Origin: Powellomyces hirtus | Taxonomy: Eukaryota; Chytridiomycota; Chytridiomycetes; Spizellomycetales; Powellomycetaceae | NCBI GenBank assembly: GCA_025526995.1 | Contig: JAHLKG010000005.1 | Span: 682,001-746,000 of the forward strand | DNA: 64,000 bases | Reading direction: 5' to 3' | Shown: positions 46,179 through 56,967 of the stretch, in pieces | How positions within the stretch are numbered: position 1 is the stretch's first letter | How the letters are laid out: each line of letters begins with the position of its first letter | Translations under genes and position numbers: made by a program | Notes under the pieces: generated by a model | What the model saw: the letters and a program-made list of their open reading frames with translations, nothing else | Database searches by the model: none | Told to the model about the DNA's origin: nothing

Positions 46179-49100
46179 TCATTTGCGCTGGGCGGCATCC
46201 AATTCCACCATGAGCTCCGAAACTTGAGCTTTGAAGATCCCTTTCATGTCGTTGATATCGGCCTGCAGTTCTTCGACGCGTTCTGTTTTCTCCCCGAGCA
46301 GCTCAAGCGCTGCAATATATCTGCATTTGTAATCCATGTTAAGAACCTGAAATTGCTAGACTCGCGGAAAAAAGCTGCGTCACCTTGTATTGAGATCATC
46401 CCTTTCACTGCGCAGGCCTTGTAGCTCTTCTAGAATCTTGGTGCTGTAATGATTGATGAGTGGACAATTCATGACTGAGTGTTGGAGAGCACTCCTTACG
46501 TTTTTTCTTGCTCGTCATGGAGCAACACCAGTTCTTCTGCTAAGTCATCTGAATTGGAGTACCGGCTTAGGGTCTCTCTGTCTGATGTACATGACGACCC
46601 AGAGCCACTTACTTCGCCCTTGCTCAGCCATTTGCAGCTGCACCCGCATTGAATTCAGTTGGCCTTCATAGTGTCGAACAGTTGCATGCAATCGTTCGAT
46701 GACGGCTCCTGTGTTAAACCCGGATCCTAGCACACCAGGTAAATCTGCCGAGCGTGGCTAAACGAACTCCATGAGTTCGACTCGACGAGTGGGTTTGCAT
46801 CACGATATGAACTAGATGCGTACCTCTGGTGGTGTGGAAGATGCAAATGACGATCGCCTCGATTCATCTTTGATAGACGGTCTCACTCGTTTGGGGATGT
46901 CAATCTGCAACGGCGACGGTTCTTTCGGTTTCGGAACTTCCGATGATTCTGCCAACGGCTGGACAGACTTGGAACGCTCTTCTAGTTTTCGACGTTCTTC
47001 TTCCAGCTCTCGTCGAAGTCTCTCCTCGTTTTGATTAGAGAGATCCAACACCATTTTGTGATCTTCTTCTAATTGAGCGATTCGCTTGATGAAGCCCTCA
47101 ACTTGACTCTCCAACTGTTCGATCTGTTGGTCTTTCAATGTCAGAGTGTCAACCAGCGAGTCTTTCTCTGCGCGGCTGCTATCCAGTTCCTTCTGAAGAA
47201 TGTCGACTTTACTGGTGAAGACAGCAATCGCCCCCGAATTCTGGCGTTCCAGGTTGACTGTTCGATTCCGCTCTATCGTGGCTTCTTGCAGTTGATTCGT
47301 GAGCTGCCGCTCGATTTGCTCCCATTTTCGCAAAGAAGATGCATGCTGAGACTGCAAGAGCTCGATCTGGCGCAACAGCGGTTGAGCTGATTCATGTCCT
47401 GTAGCTGCCAGCTCGTGATTTTGCGCCTCCAGATCTTGGAGTCTGTGTTGCAGGGATCTTATCTCGGTTCTCAGACTGTCTTCCTTCCATCCGGCCTCGT
47501 CTTCTTTTTGTGCCAACGTGTGTCGCAGATTTTGCAGTTCCTCCGTCAGAGCTGCCTGGACTGAGTCGGCGTCCTTTCGCGCAGTTAGCAGTTCAGCTTT
47601 CAGACTCGCGTTGGCGCGGATATGCTCGTTGACGGCCTCTGATTGGGCAGCGGCTGATGCTTCCGACGCTCCTTTCTTGGCATCTGCTAATTCAATCTTC
47701 AGTGACTCGAGATCGTTTTGAGTTATACTTTGCAGATTTCGTGCCGTTTCAAGTTCGCCTTGCAGCCTCTTAATCTCTTTTCCCTGTCGTTCGCCAGTCT
47801 CATTGAGCACCCGAACAGCGTCGGCTTGTTTCTTCTCGTTGTCAACAGCTTCCGCAAGCTTAGCCTTCAGCGTTGTGATTTCGTTCTGCGATGACTCAAT
47901 TTTGGCGCTGTCTCCCTTGCGCTCTTTCTCAATCTCCGCTTTTTCAGCCCGCAAACGTTTGATCGTGGTGTTGAATTTCAGTTCATTTTTGGACAGGCGT
48001 TCGCCTTCCAGCATCAGCTGCGCGACCATTTCGTCTTTCTGGGCAAGCTTGCGCATGGCTTCTTCCAGAGATCCCTGTAAAGACGATTGTGATGCACATG
48101 CATCACGTGAAGCCGCAAGTTTCTCTTTTGCCTCTTTCGCGGCAGCTTCGAGGTCCTGGAGTTTACGCTCAGCATCGCTTTGTTCTGTGGCACGTAATTC
48201 CTCAAGCTGCTCAAGCTGCCGTTTCAAAGTCGTGACTGTGTCGGTCAGAGAAGCATTCTCGTGCATCGACTTCATCAGTTGCTCTTCCCGAAGCTCAACA
48301 ACTGCTTTCAAGCGATCCTGCCCTTCCGATGGGACAAGAGGTTTCTCCCCCGGTAAATCGATGGGGCCGGCGTTCACAGCTGTCTCCGCAATTTTCTCTG
48401 TGCTTAAGCTCTTCGGAACTGAAGACAATTCACCTGGAGATTTGCCGGACGTAGGAGCCCCAGTTCCGGTAGGCTCATCAATGTCCGCAAGTTTGGCGTC
48501 TGGTGCATCAACAGTGTTCTCTTTGTCAGCGGTGGCCGGTTCTAATGTTGACAGCGCAGTATCATTTGAGACGATGCTGGTCGAACTGAGCTTTGTATTG
48601 TGCTCAGCCGGGACACGCCCTATGCCGCTCTCCTTTAATGATGGTCGAGTTTCGTTGCCAACGACCTCGTCATCCTGCCCTGTCTCAGGGGCTCGCAGGC
48701 TTTCCAGGCCTTCTAAGTCCTCCGAAGGGGTTGACCTGTTCCCGGTCAGAGAAGCGTTGCTTTGGCCTTTCTCCCGAACGTCGGTTTTTGATCTGGTCGG
48801 AGACAGCTGCGGATTTCCAGTTTCGATTTTTGCTTCCTTGTGATTCCCCTTCATAGTTGCAGGCGTTGTCAGGTCCTCCAATTTGGTCCCTTCATATAGA
48901 AGCTTGAGATCAGCAAGATTTCCTGAATCCTCCTGCACATTTTTGGCCGTGGCTGCGCCGAGTCGCGGGCTCCCAGGCGCTTTCTCCTCGAGATCTATAG
49001 ATTTCCTCGGCTTATTTGGTGCATCTTTTGATGCAACTGCAGTTTGCCGCGCGGTTCCCGGCGCTTGTTCGGCAAGCTCGGCCGATCTTCTCGGACTTCT

Positions 49101-49473
49101 TTGTTGTTTCGCTGCGGCAGAGCTGAGTCGAGGGCTGCCAGGCGCGCTGTTTCCAGACTGGCCGAGTGAGGACCAATTTGGCTGGCGGCGAGCAGAATTT
49201 CCTTCTGTAAAGTCAAGACCAAAGACTCAGTGACTAAAGATACGAAGAGCCTATGCGGAGTCCAGGTTGTTATAGGGCCGTCCAACCGAAGAACCGTACG
49301 GCCAAGCTTACTTCCGTTGCGCTTTTGTACACACCATTCACGCTGTCCCGCGAAGTCTTGGGACTTTGAGGTATGTCTAGAGCTTTGTCGATTTGACTTT
49401 CGACCTTCGCCACAGCCTGCTTCAGCAATGCAGCTGCCCCTTCGGCTGAGGTGAGATTAGAGAGCCAGCTCAT
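46179..49473 (-). CDS. TMF1/Sgm1-like golgin coiled-coil protein
   Basis: Golgins of this type sit on Golgi membranes and bind Rab6/Ypt6. Minus-strand exons are 49473-49335, 49204-46824, 46757-46613, 46548-46500, 46443-46384 and 46320-46179, giving 971 residues. The N terminus MSWLSNLT with KVESQIDKALDIP matches the amphipathic start of TMF1 (MSW..., DRVLDI). Residues ~50-270 are Ser/Pro-rich. A coiled coil runs from about 280 to 780. The C terminus is the TMF TATA-binding/Rab-binding region: DDLAEELVLLHDEQEKT-like helix, then YIAALELLGEKTERVEELQA and DINDMKG. Exon 1 must end at the GTGTGT donor (49334), because the more obvious GTAAGC donor breaks the frame. It is head-to-head with the Sds3-like gene (147 bp). 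Confidence 0.88.
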
Positions 49474-49620
49474 TTTGCTAATGTGGCGGTCATCTTCACT
49501 TTTATCGTTTCGAAAGAAGTGTCAGCGCGAGACGCGCTTCCTTCGAATTTCCCCAGCCCTCCTTGTCACCTCCTTCTTCACAATTAAAAAACAAACAGCC
49601 CGTAAATCTGCAAAGACGAC
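49474..49620. promoter_or_regulatory. Short divergent promoter, TMF1-like and Sds3-like genes
   Basis: Only 147 bp lie between the two divergent start codons, so the region must serve both promoters and 5' leaders. No specific motif is assigned. Confidence 0.5.
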
Positions 49621-50797
49621 ATGAGCTCACATGCCCCAACCTTTCGGGAGGCTCCGGCACTGTCAGATGACAACGTAATAGGCGGTATACGGAAACCGTT
49701 CCCAGCCGAACCAAGCACCGCTGCTCCATTCCACCGCCCGTCCCTTTTGGCGGTCCCAGAACCGGGCGCCATTGTGGTCCCAGTAGCTACTCCGAAAAAG
49801 AGCCACAAAGCCAGAAAACCAAAAGCGAAAGTCGAAAAGCCGGTCGAAATACCGGAAAAGGAATTGAAGGAGGTTGTGGATCAAGCAGGTGACATTAGCT
49901 GGTTGGTTTGCTTACTGCCCGTTTCCCGACAAAATGGTCTAACAAGCTCAAGCAGAAACGGAGGCCCCGTTAACGAAGAAGGAACGAAAACACAAAGAGA
50001 TGATGGAGCGGCTAGAGAAATTGAATAGAGACTTTCTATCCAACAAAGACCGGTACGTATCAAACACAACTATCCGGAAGGCACACTATCTCACCGGACG
50101 CGCGTAGAATATTTATAGAGAAGGTCTCCGACTTCAAGGACGGGGCACGCCAGGTGCTAGGAGGTAATATTGGGTAACCTGGCACGCACTTCGTGAGCCC
50201 GCCGCTCACACGATCGGTTCACAGGAAGTCATCCCGAGTTTCAAGACATAGCACGAACATTGGAAGATGATCGGAACAAGGCCATTGTACATGCGGAGCT
50301 TTTCAGAGACTACCAAATGGAATGTGCAGCCTTCATGTACAGGCATGAACACGACATTGCCATCGCAGATTTCAAGGTTTGTTGTTGGTTTCTGCATACT
50401 CGAGGCTAGCATCTTACCATACTTGTGTATCGACATTTTTAGAAAGAGAAAGAGGCTGTGAGAGAACGCATGCTAGCTGTGTTAGAAGATAAGAAGCGTA
50501 AAGTCCGGGATGATCGCGAAAACTTTGATGTCAGCCACAGTAAGTACCAGCAGAAAATCTGCACAATTTCCTGGCCCTCAGAATCTCACATGCTATGAAA
50601 CAGTTGTAGCGGAAACAACAATAGAAGACCACCGAACAGGAACTCGAAAGGCTACTCGATCTCATGCGGCCAAAAATCCGGAAGAGAAGAAGGAGAAGAG
50701 ACGGAAGATTGCATCACTGGCCGGAATAGTGGTGGCCGCTCCTGAAGATGTTGCTTTGAATGACCTAAGCATTATTCGCCGAGTGCGTCGACGTTAA
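49621..50797 (+). CDS. Sds3-like subunit of the Rpd3/Sin3 histone deacetylase complex
   Basis: Exons are 49621-49888, 49953-50052, 50108-50163, 50225-50376, 50443-50539 and 50604-50797, giving 288 residues. The Sds3/BRMS1 core appears in order: a charged helix (KERKHKEMMERLEKLNRDFL), then GGSHPEFQDIARTLEDDRNK, then the helix AELFRDYQMECAAFMYRHEH. The C terminus is basic (SLAGIVVAAPEDVALNDLSI, IRRVRRR). Family members scaffold Sin3 and Rpd3 HDAC assembly and gene silencing. An alternative acceptor six bases upstream of 49953 (49947) would add two residues without changing frame. The N-terminal ~85 residues are Pro/Lys-rich and unconserved. Confidence 0.85.
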
Positions 50798-51020
50798 TCG
50801 CCATGGGATACGCGCGCATGTAGCAATTTGAATGTGTACAAAGATTCGTTCCCACATGAATGTCGTTGCAAATTCGTTTCCAAAATACGCAATCACATGG
50901 TATTGAGCGGGGTCAAACCCGGTGCATGAACTAATTTTCCATTCCTATACAATGACTGATACGCGTTTGCTCAAGTATCTATAGTACAACCAACAGAGTA
51001 GTGCGCGCTAGCGTCCAATC

Positions 51021-51869
51021 CTAACATCCAGGCAGTCTCAACATTAGATGCATGACTGATTCTTTCTGCATACCGTAATCTGCGAGGAGACGGTGGTCCT
51101 CGAGTTGTCTACCGGCAAAGATGAGCCTCTGCTGATCAACAGGAATGCCTTCCTTTTCCATTACCGCGGCTTTGCACTGGTAGACAGTAGTGGTTTTCAG
51201 ATTGCAACGGAGTGTGATCGTTTTGCCTGTCAACGTTCTGACAAAGATCTGGTCCCCATTTTCTGAGTCCGGCAACCACCAATTCTTGATCGATCTGGAG
51301 CGAAAAGAAGCTGCAGTGCTCTCGTCAACATGATTGGGCCAGAGAGCTGCCGGAGCCGGAGCATTGAAGTGAACATGATACATCGCCAAAGCAGCAGTGT
51401 ATCGCCTTCCGCGCCGAGGATAATCGTTTCCTCCATCAGGATTGTGGTGAAGAAATTTTCCGAGAAGCTCTTGTGTGTCCGCCGCGTATCCTTTTGTGTC
51501 GAGAATATGCTCATGCCATACAAGGTCAATCGCTGGTCCTGGAGACAACAAGGTCGCATCCCAATCGTTGCATTGACGTTTGAGGTAGAGGAATCGGATG
51601 TACTCTTCAACGAGCCTATTTGCAGATGGTTGATCGGGTACGCACTCGTGCATAACGAGCCGCAGGGTAAGAGTGTCGCGAAATCTCTCCTGGCATCTTT
51701 GTTTGAAGGTTGCGAAATCCTCAACAGTTGCCATTTTCGTTTTGAAGTCGAGTTTTGCTATCGGTGGGGGGAAAACGTTTGAGTCGGACCTCGGGTGATG
51801 TTGGAGCGGCCACGAGAGAAGCTCTCTTTTTGAAGAAGCAAGAGCTTGCTCAGCCGGAGCGTCAGACAT
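51021..51869 (-). CDS. Ubiquitin-like protein fused to GRDP-like (VWH) domain
   Basis: Single-exon frame of 282 residues from the ATG at 51869. The middle (about 75-205) carries a helical domain with [20 protein letters not shown], then [20 protein letters not shown] and [19 protein letters not shown]. The D-x-VWH-x-x-(I/L)-L-D motif resembles glycine-rich-domain (GRDP/DUF1399-type) proteins found in plants, algae, oomycetes and some fungi. The last ~75 residues are a ubiquitin fold: [38 protein letters not shown] and [16 protein letters not shown]. It ends LPGC, without the terminal Gly-Gly, so it is not conjugatable. It probably acts as an integral ubiquitin-like interaction module. The partner is unknown. 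Confidence 0.78.
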   Translation of the reverse strand: MSDAPAEQALASSKRELLSWPLQHHPRSDSNVFPPPIAKLDFKTKMATVEDFATFKQRCQERFRDTLTLRLVMHECVPDQPSANRLVEEYIRFLYLKRQCNDWDATLLSPGPAIDLVWHEHILDTKGYAADTQELLGKFLHHNPDGGNDYPRRGRRYTAALAMYHVHFNAPAPAALWPNHVDESTAASFRSRSIKNWWLPDSENGDQIFVRTLTGKTITLRCNLKTTTVYQCKAAVMEKEGIPVDQQRLIFAGRQLEDHRLLADYGMQKESVMHLMLRLPGC

Positions 51870-53115
51870 CTCAATAGTCTCAGTTTCAGACACGAAAGTT
51901 GTCAATAGTCTCTGTTTCAGGGATCAAAGGCACAGACGTCGAGCGTTCGCCGCAGAGACCTGATAGGTGTTACCATTGCGCCCTCCCGGAATATCACATG
52001 CATCTGTCATTCCCAGTTAGCCATCATGGGTTTTTGGTCACTCGCAGCGGTCTGTTGATATTCTGGCGAGACCTCAAACGGTTCCCATTGTTGGCCTCTA
52101 GGCCGACGTCATTCCAACTGACGGGAAACTAACAGACCAAAAGGCAAATAGATCCACACCGAAGGATTTTACCAATATCTCTTGTCGATGGAATACATAA
52201 CCTGAAGTTTCTGCCCTAGCATCCGTGCAGTATGTCTCAAAGTCCTTCAAAGAATTGGTCGTGGGAAAATCGGGAAGGTTCTCACACGCGCGGTCGCGCA
52301 CGCGTAAAGGGCAATGTGCGATGTATTGTTATTCCCGTCTCTAACACCACGTAGGCTCTAAAAGATCAATGAGAGAGCCATTTCCTCCCCTTCAACATCC
52401 TTCGTTTCAGCATTTTCCGCCCATTAAGCGTTCGGAGGCGTTTCAGGAAGCCGTGCCGTCTTTTTCGCTTCAGGTTGCTCGGCCGGTATTCGCTTCCGTA
52501 GGTATTGTATCGCGGTCGAAAAGCAGCAAAAAAGGGGGATGGAGTAATGACAGGGGTAGGTAATGGGCTGAAGTCAAAGGTAGGAAGAGTCGAAGTCTGA
52601 CATTAGTCTCGTATATTCTGCGGTGGTATAGCAGGACAAGATCGTCCGATGAAAAGCTGTACCTTGATCGCATGAGAATGCTCGATTGCTGTGTTGGAAA
52701 AGAGCCGCGAACAAGAAGCGTGCTGGAAATACGGAAAGAGTAAGAGTCAGTCCATAATATGGTGATACTGCATCCAATCACTGCACCTGAAGGCTCTGGA
52801 ACTGGTCAAATGGACCGATGGCGCGGGGGCAGCCACTATGGACAGGCGGGCTAGTCGGGATAGTACCGTTGTGAACTCCATGATCCCCCGGTGTTAACTT
52901 GAATCGACGAATATGAATGACGAAGAGAAAACTGTCAAAAGTTGCTTCGCGCTTTCCTCGACCAAGGATAGATCTAGAAGGACTCATGAGAACAGTTCGC
53001 TGTTGCCCAGGAAACGATGAGGTAGTGCTTGCTCTCTTTCCTCCACTCAGCGTCTTGAACCGTACACCGACCGCCACACATTATTGCAACTTCGGCACCC
53101 GAACGATACACAAAG
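51870..53115. other. Intergenic upstream of TOM7
   Basis: 1.25 kb without a supported gene. A 64-codon plus-strand frame at 52369-52563 ([18 protein letters not shown]) is protein-like but has no recognisable motif or clear splice partner. Other frames look random. Confidence 0.4.
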
Positions 53116-53491
53116 ATGCACGAAGAGACCCGCGAACGCATAATGAAGGTCCTGGAATGGGGCAGAAAGGCCATCCACATCGGCTTCATTCCATTCGTCC
53201 TCTATCTCGGTACGTATGCGACCAATATAGTAAAATTCCGAGGCTAAGCAGACAGGAAGTTGAAAACGAGGAGGGTACAAGCAGAGGAAAGCACGGAGAA
53301 AGATATATGTTAATATTGTCCGGCGGCAGTGGAGAAAGGAGGAGAGGAAGGATTCAAACCTGCGCTGTGAAAAGCACTTTTCAGCTTTGGCAAGTATCCG
53401 AAGCTAAACTCCAAAACGCATTTCTCTAGGTTTCACTCGATCGACACCACGACCCAACATCCTCCGTCTTATCTCGCCCTTAGCCGCTTAG
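53116..53491 (+). CDS. TOM7: Mitochondrial import receptor subunit TOM7
   Basis: Small tail-anchored subunit of the outer-membrane TOM complex that modulates its assembly. Two exons, 53116-53209 and 53430-53491, encode 51 residues. The first reads MHEETRERIMKVLEWGRKAI and HIGFIPFVLYL; the second GFTRSTPRPNILRLISPLAA. The combined GFIPFVLYLGFTRSTPRP block is the hallmark of TOM7, with its single membrane span. The 220-nt intron, unusually long for this window, splits a glycine codon, so neither exon stands out as an open frame by itself. Length fits (yeast 60, human 55). Confidence 0.93.
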
Positions 53492-53748
53492 ATATCGGCT
53501 CAGAAGTAGTGGGTTCCTGTACAATATCCTCCGACCCGACCTTCTTCAGTGAATATACCGACGTCAACTATCACATCCTTCGGAACTCCAAAGTCCGCAT
53601 CAGTTTATACAACTGCTTCCTGAGGCTTCGATGATTGAAATGTCATTATTATAAAGGGCTTAGAGTTTCAGGCCTCTGTGCGTTCAGCTGAGGGTTATGT
53701 GCATCTATTCTGGTGGCTCATTTCTTGTGAAATACATATGATTTTATT

Positions 53749-55532
53749 CTACTTCTTCATGTTTCGAGCCCTGAAAAGAATGCAATGAGATAGAGGAAGA
53801 TTGAAAACTGGTGGTTCGTAACTTACTTGACCATCTCGTTGTAGTTGTTCTCCTCGGCCTCCAGATTCCGGCGCATCTTCTCGAGCTCTTCCATCATCTG
53901 TTGTCTCTTCATTGCCAAACCTTCCTCCCTCTCCCGCAGGTCAGCTTCCTTCTCTCGTACTCTCGCTACGAACATCTGTCGCATCTCGTCCTCCTTGCGC
54001 TGCATGTCATCTGCCAAGCTGCGCTTCGCATTCTCGATGCGGGATTCGTAGAATTCGTCGCAAGCGAGGAAAGATTCCGGACGACCTTTGTCACGAATCT
54101 GACTGGAGCGGTACTGGGAGTAATGAACGGTTTGAGTGGTTTCGATGAGGTCTTGCAGATTTGAACGGATCAGAAGTTCACGGAGGTGCACGAAGTCGGA
54201 GTGCTTGTCGTTTTCGACTAGAGGATATTTTACAGACGTGAGATCTGGAAGTTTCGAGGCACTCCACTCGCACAACCATACCTTCAACGTGTCCCCATCG
54301 GTACGATCGTCCACGAACTTTTTTGCCGCCGACATCAATGAGGTCGTCACTTCCGATAACTGCAAAGGGCATGTATCGCTCCAGATCGACGATGTTTTCC
54401 CGGTCTTCGGCGTGTGCAGTGGGGTACACTCTGATGTCATACTTCTCCAGGTCACGAAGAATCTGTTTGTCATGCATATTAGTGACCGACCACCTCACGT
54501 GAAAAACCCTCCCATAAAAGACACGTACTGCTTTCTTGAAGGCTGCGCTCTCTTCGGCTGTCAGAGTATCGGCTTTGGCAATGATGGGAATGACATTGAC
54601 TTTCGTGCACAATCTCTGCAGGAACTCGATGTCAAGGTCCTTCAGACTGTAAAATCCTTCATTATCAGTTATCGAGCTCGCGCGCTGCCGTGGGGGCTGT
54701 AGGAGCACTTACCGGTTGTCGCCGGTAGGTGTGATGAAGTACAAAAGAGCGTGGACACGGTTGTCCCGGATGTTGCGACGCATTTCCTGACTGCTTTCCG
54801 CCTGCAGATATCGTTCATATTGTGCGTCGATGTAATCCATGATGGGTTCGAAGCTATTGTACACATATCAACATGGTGCAATGTTTCGTAGAGCAGGTTT
54901 GCGCTTTCTTACTTGGTCTCACGGTTCAGCTGGTCACCGAAACCAGGCGTGTCGACAACGGTCAGTTGCAGCGTAACGCCATCTTCAGTGAGTTCTGTAG
55001 GTACGCGCAGGAATTTGAGCGGAAATTCAGTTGTATTCCCAAAGCTAGATCCAACTAACCGTATGTCGTAGGGTCGATAGCGACGGTTTTCGAGGCCGAG
55101 AGAGTCTTCGGACCGCGGTCTTCCGTCAGCGGGGCGTTGAAGAGAGTATTCATGAAAGTTGTTTTGCCGAGTCCCGACTCGCCTGCCAACACGACCGGAC
55201 GTTAGGAGCAGCTCGACCTTTTGTCCCATATTCTCCCGATCCATTAAATTCATTGTCACTGACCGACAACCATAATGTTGAATGCGTAGGGTCGGCGTTT
55301 TGAGTTGCGGACACGCTGGACTGGGAGTTCACTTATGCCGAGAGGTTCGCTGAGTCTGGCAGTAAATGATCGCGGCAACTTCCATGGTCCTGGGTCGGGG
55401 AAGCGTCCCCGGAACTGCAAGGCGTATTCCTATTGGACGAAGAGGTGCGCAGTGCCTGCGGTGAGTCCTTGCAGCCAGGACTCTTATGCTAAGAAATGCT
55501 TTCGCATGGACGTGCATACTCACCAAAGGCAT
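53749..55532 (-). CDS. Septin
   Basis: GTP-binding filament protein of cytokinesis and cell polarity. Minus-strand exons are 55532-55524, 55429-55264, 55182-55060, 54994-54913, 54853-54713, 54646-54529, 54462-54282, 54217-53827 and 53770-53749, giving 410 residues. It has the P-loop [10 protein letters not shown] (about 59-68), the switch II DTPGFGD (about 114-120), the G4 motif AKAD (about 197-200) and the septin-unique element around [20 protein letters not shown]. The C-terminal ~90 residues are a coiled coil ([20 protein letters not shown]). The first coding exon is only 9 nt (MPL). The last exon adds ARNMKK after a strong GTAAGT donor; if that intron is retained, the protein ends at 53823. 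Confidence 0.9.
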
Positions 55533-55827
55533 GGCTCGTCTATGGAAAAAGTGTTGACGGGATCTGGGTGGGAAATGAAGTCGTTCGAAGAGACGCCGCC
55601 GGGGTGACCGTGAAAATGCCAGTCTGGGTTTGCGGCCCTTGTGGCGCCCTAATATGCGTTGACTGGTGAAAGGGAGGGCGATTTCGTGCGACGCTCTTGG
55701 TAGAAACACGTGTGCGACGCGCCGCTGCGCTTTGCTTGCCTCATGCCCCATCAACAGATATTCTGGACGCTTTTTCGTTGCTCACGTCATAAACTCATTT
55801 TCCAGCCGAGCACTCTTGCAAACAACC

Positions 55828-56909
55828 ATGGGGGTATGTATGGCAACTTCTGGGTAGCCAACGGACGATAAGAATCTCATAATACCAAATTCATCCCATT
55901 CCCAGGACTACGATTGGTACATTAGTCCCGCCGAGCGCTTCGCTGCAGGTAAAATTCAGGAATGACATCACCAAAAGAGTATGAGCCGCACGGACTCAGC
56001 ATGCCTTGGTTTCAGAGACGCAATTCAACAAGTATAGTGAAGATGAGGAAGAAGTTGCCCGTGAGTTCTAGGCAACGTGGCAGTCAGAGAAGCTTGGCGG
56101 TCTGACAGTGATTTCTCTTGTATAGTCAACCACTTGGAGCAGCTCTTCCAATTATCTCGGCTAAGCCAACACGAGTTCTCTCAAATATGGTAGATATCCG
56201 TCAGGAGGATGGAACAGCGAGGAAGCTATTGTTCGTCACTGATGCCCAAACCCCAGGCAGATCGTTGACATTCGCATGCGTCAGAGGATTAACCTTGAAC
56301 AGTTCGTTTACTTCTCGCATATCCTGAACACTCGACGGAAGGGCAAGCCAATACCATCCGGGATCCCATTAGATGTCAAGGAAACATTTCTGAAGCAGGT
56401 GTGTGTTGTGTGAGATTGGACATATTACTTTCCACCTCCACTTCCTCAAGTTTTCCACTTGCAGCCGATCTCGACTTCCAGTTCTGTGCGAGCCTCCACA
56501 ACGGGTGCGTCATGAACCAGTCAGATCAAAACATGCGGTAGTACTCATCGACTCCGTCCAAACAGGTCGAGATGTTGGTGCCAGTCATGGGAAATCCATC
56601 AAGGAACTGGAAGACGAGCTGGAGAAGCTTTCGACGGACGTTCGATTAGCCCAAAACGAGGAACAGCTCGCAAAGGAACATTTACAGGAGTTGGAAATGG
56701 CAAAAGGGGAGGTGGACGGCCTTGCGGACTACAAACGACGGGAGCTGGCAGCGTTGCAATCAGACGCATCTAAAACAGGGTCAAGCGCGCCGTCCGGGAT
56801 CTCAAGCGGCGCGGGCACCGTCGAGGAACTACTCGGGAAACTTAAGGCAGAGAAAGAGATGCTGAAGAGACAACAAGGGGAATTGCAGCAAGCCGTCAAC
56901 GCACTGTAA
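55828..56909 (+). CDS. END3-like endocytosis protein, single EH-type domain
   Basis: END3 links actin and the Pan1 complex to endocytic sites. Exons are 55828-55833, 55906-55948, 56016-56060, 56126-56189, 56257-56398, 56465-56504 and 56566-56909, giving 227 residues. Residues 3-105 (DYDWYISPAERFAAETQFNK, then SQIWQIVDIRMRQRINLEQF and VYFSHILNTRRKGKPIPSGI) align with the second EF-hand/EH-type domain of yeast End3. The C-terminal ~115 residues are a coiled coil (SIKELEDELEKLSTDVRLAQ), also End3-like. The first EH domain, present in yeast End3 (349 residues), is missing and there is no room for it upstream before the septin gene. The first coding exon is only 6 nt (Met-Gly), so the true start might differ. 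Confidence 0.75.
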
Positions 56910-56967
56910 GCTGTCATTGTGATGTGTTTAAATATTGTTTGTAAATGCACTCCATACTTGGCCTCCA

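Noticed and set aside
47803..48843. 346-codon plus-strand Ser-rich open frame
   Set aside because: Antisense of the TMF1 coiled coil; Glu/Lys/Leu-rich helix codons read backwards as Ser/Phe. No start context or introns of its own.
53330..53420. tRNA-like 'gattcaaacctgcg' segment on the minus strand in the TOM7 intron
   Set aside because: The T-arm has a mismatch and no acceptor stem or A-box could be formed.
55533..55754. In-frame N-terminal extension of the septin to about 55754
   Set aside because: The extension is Arg-rich and unlike septin N termini, and it would occupy most of the shared promoter; the ATG at 55532 is simpler, though not proven.
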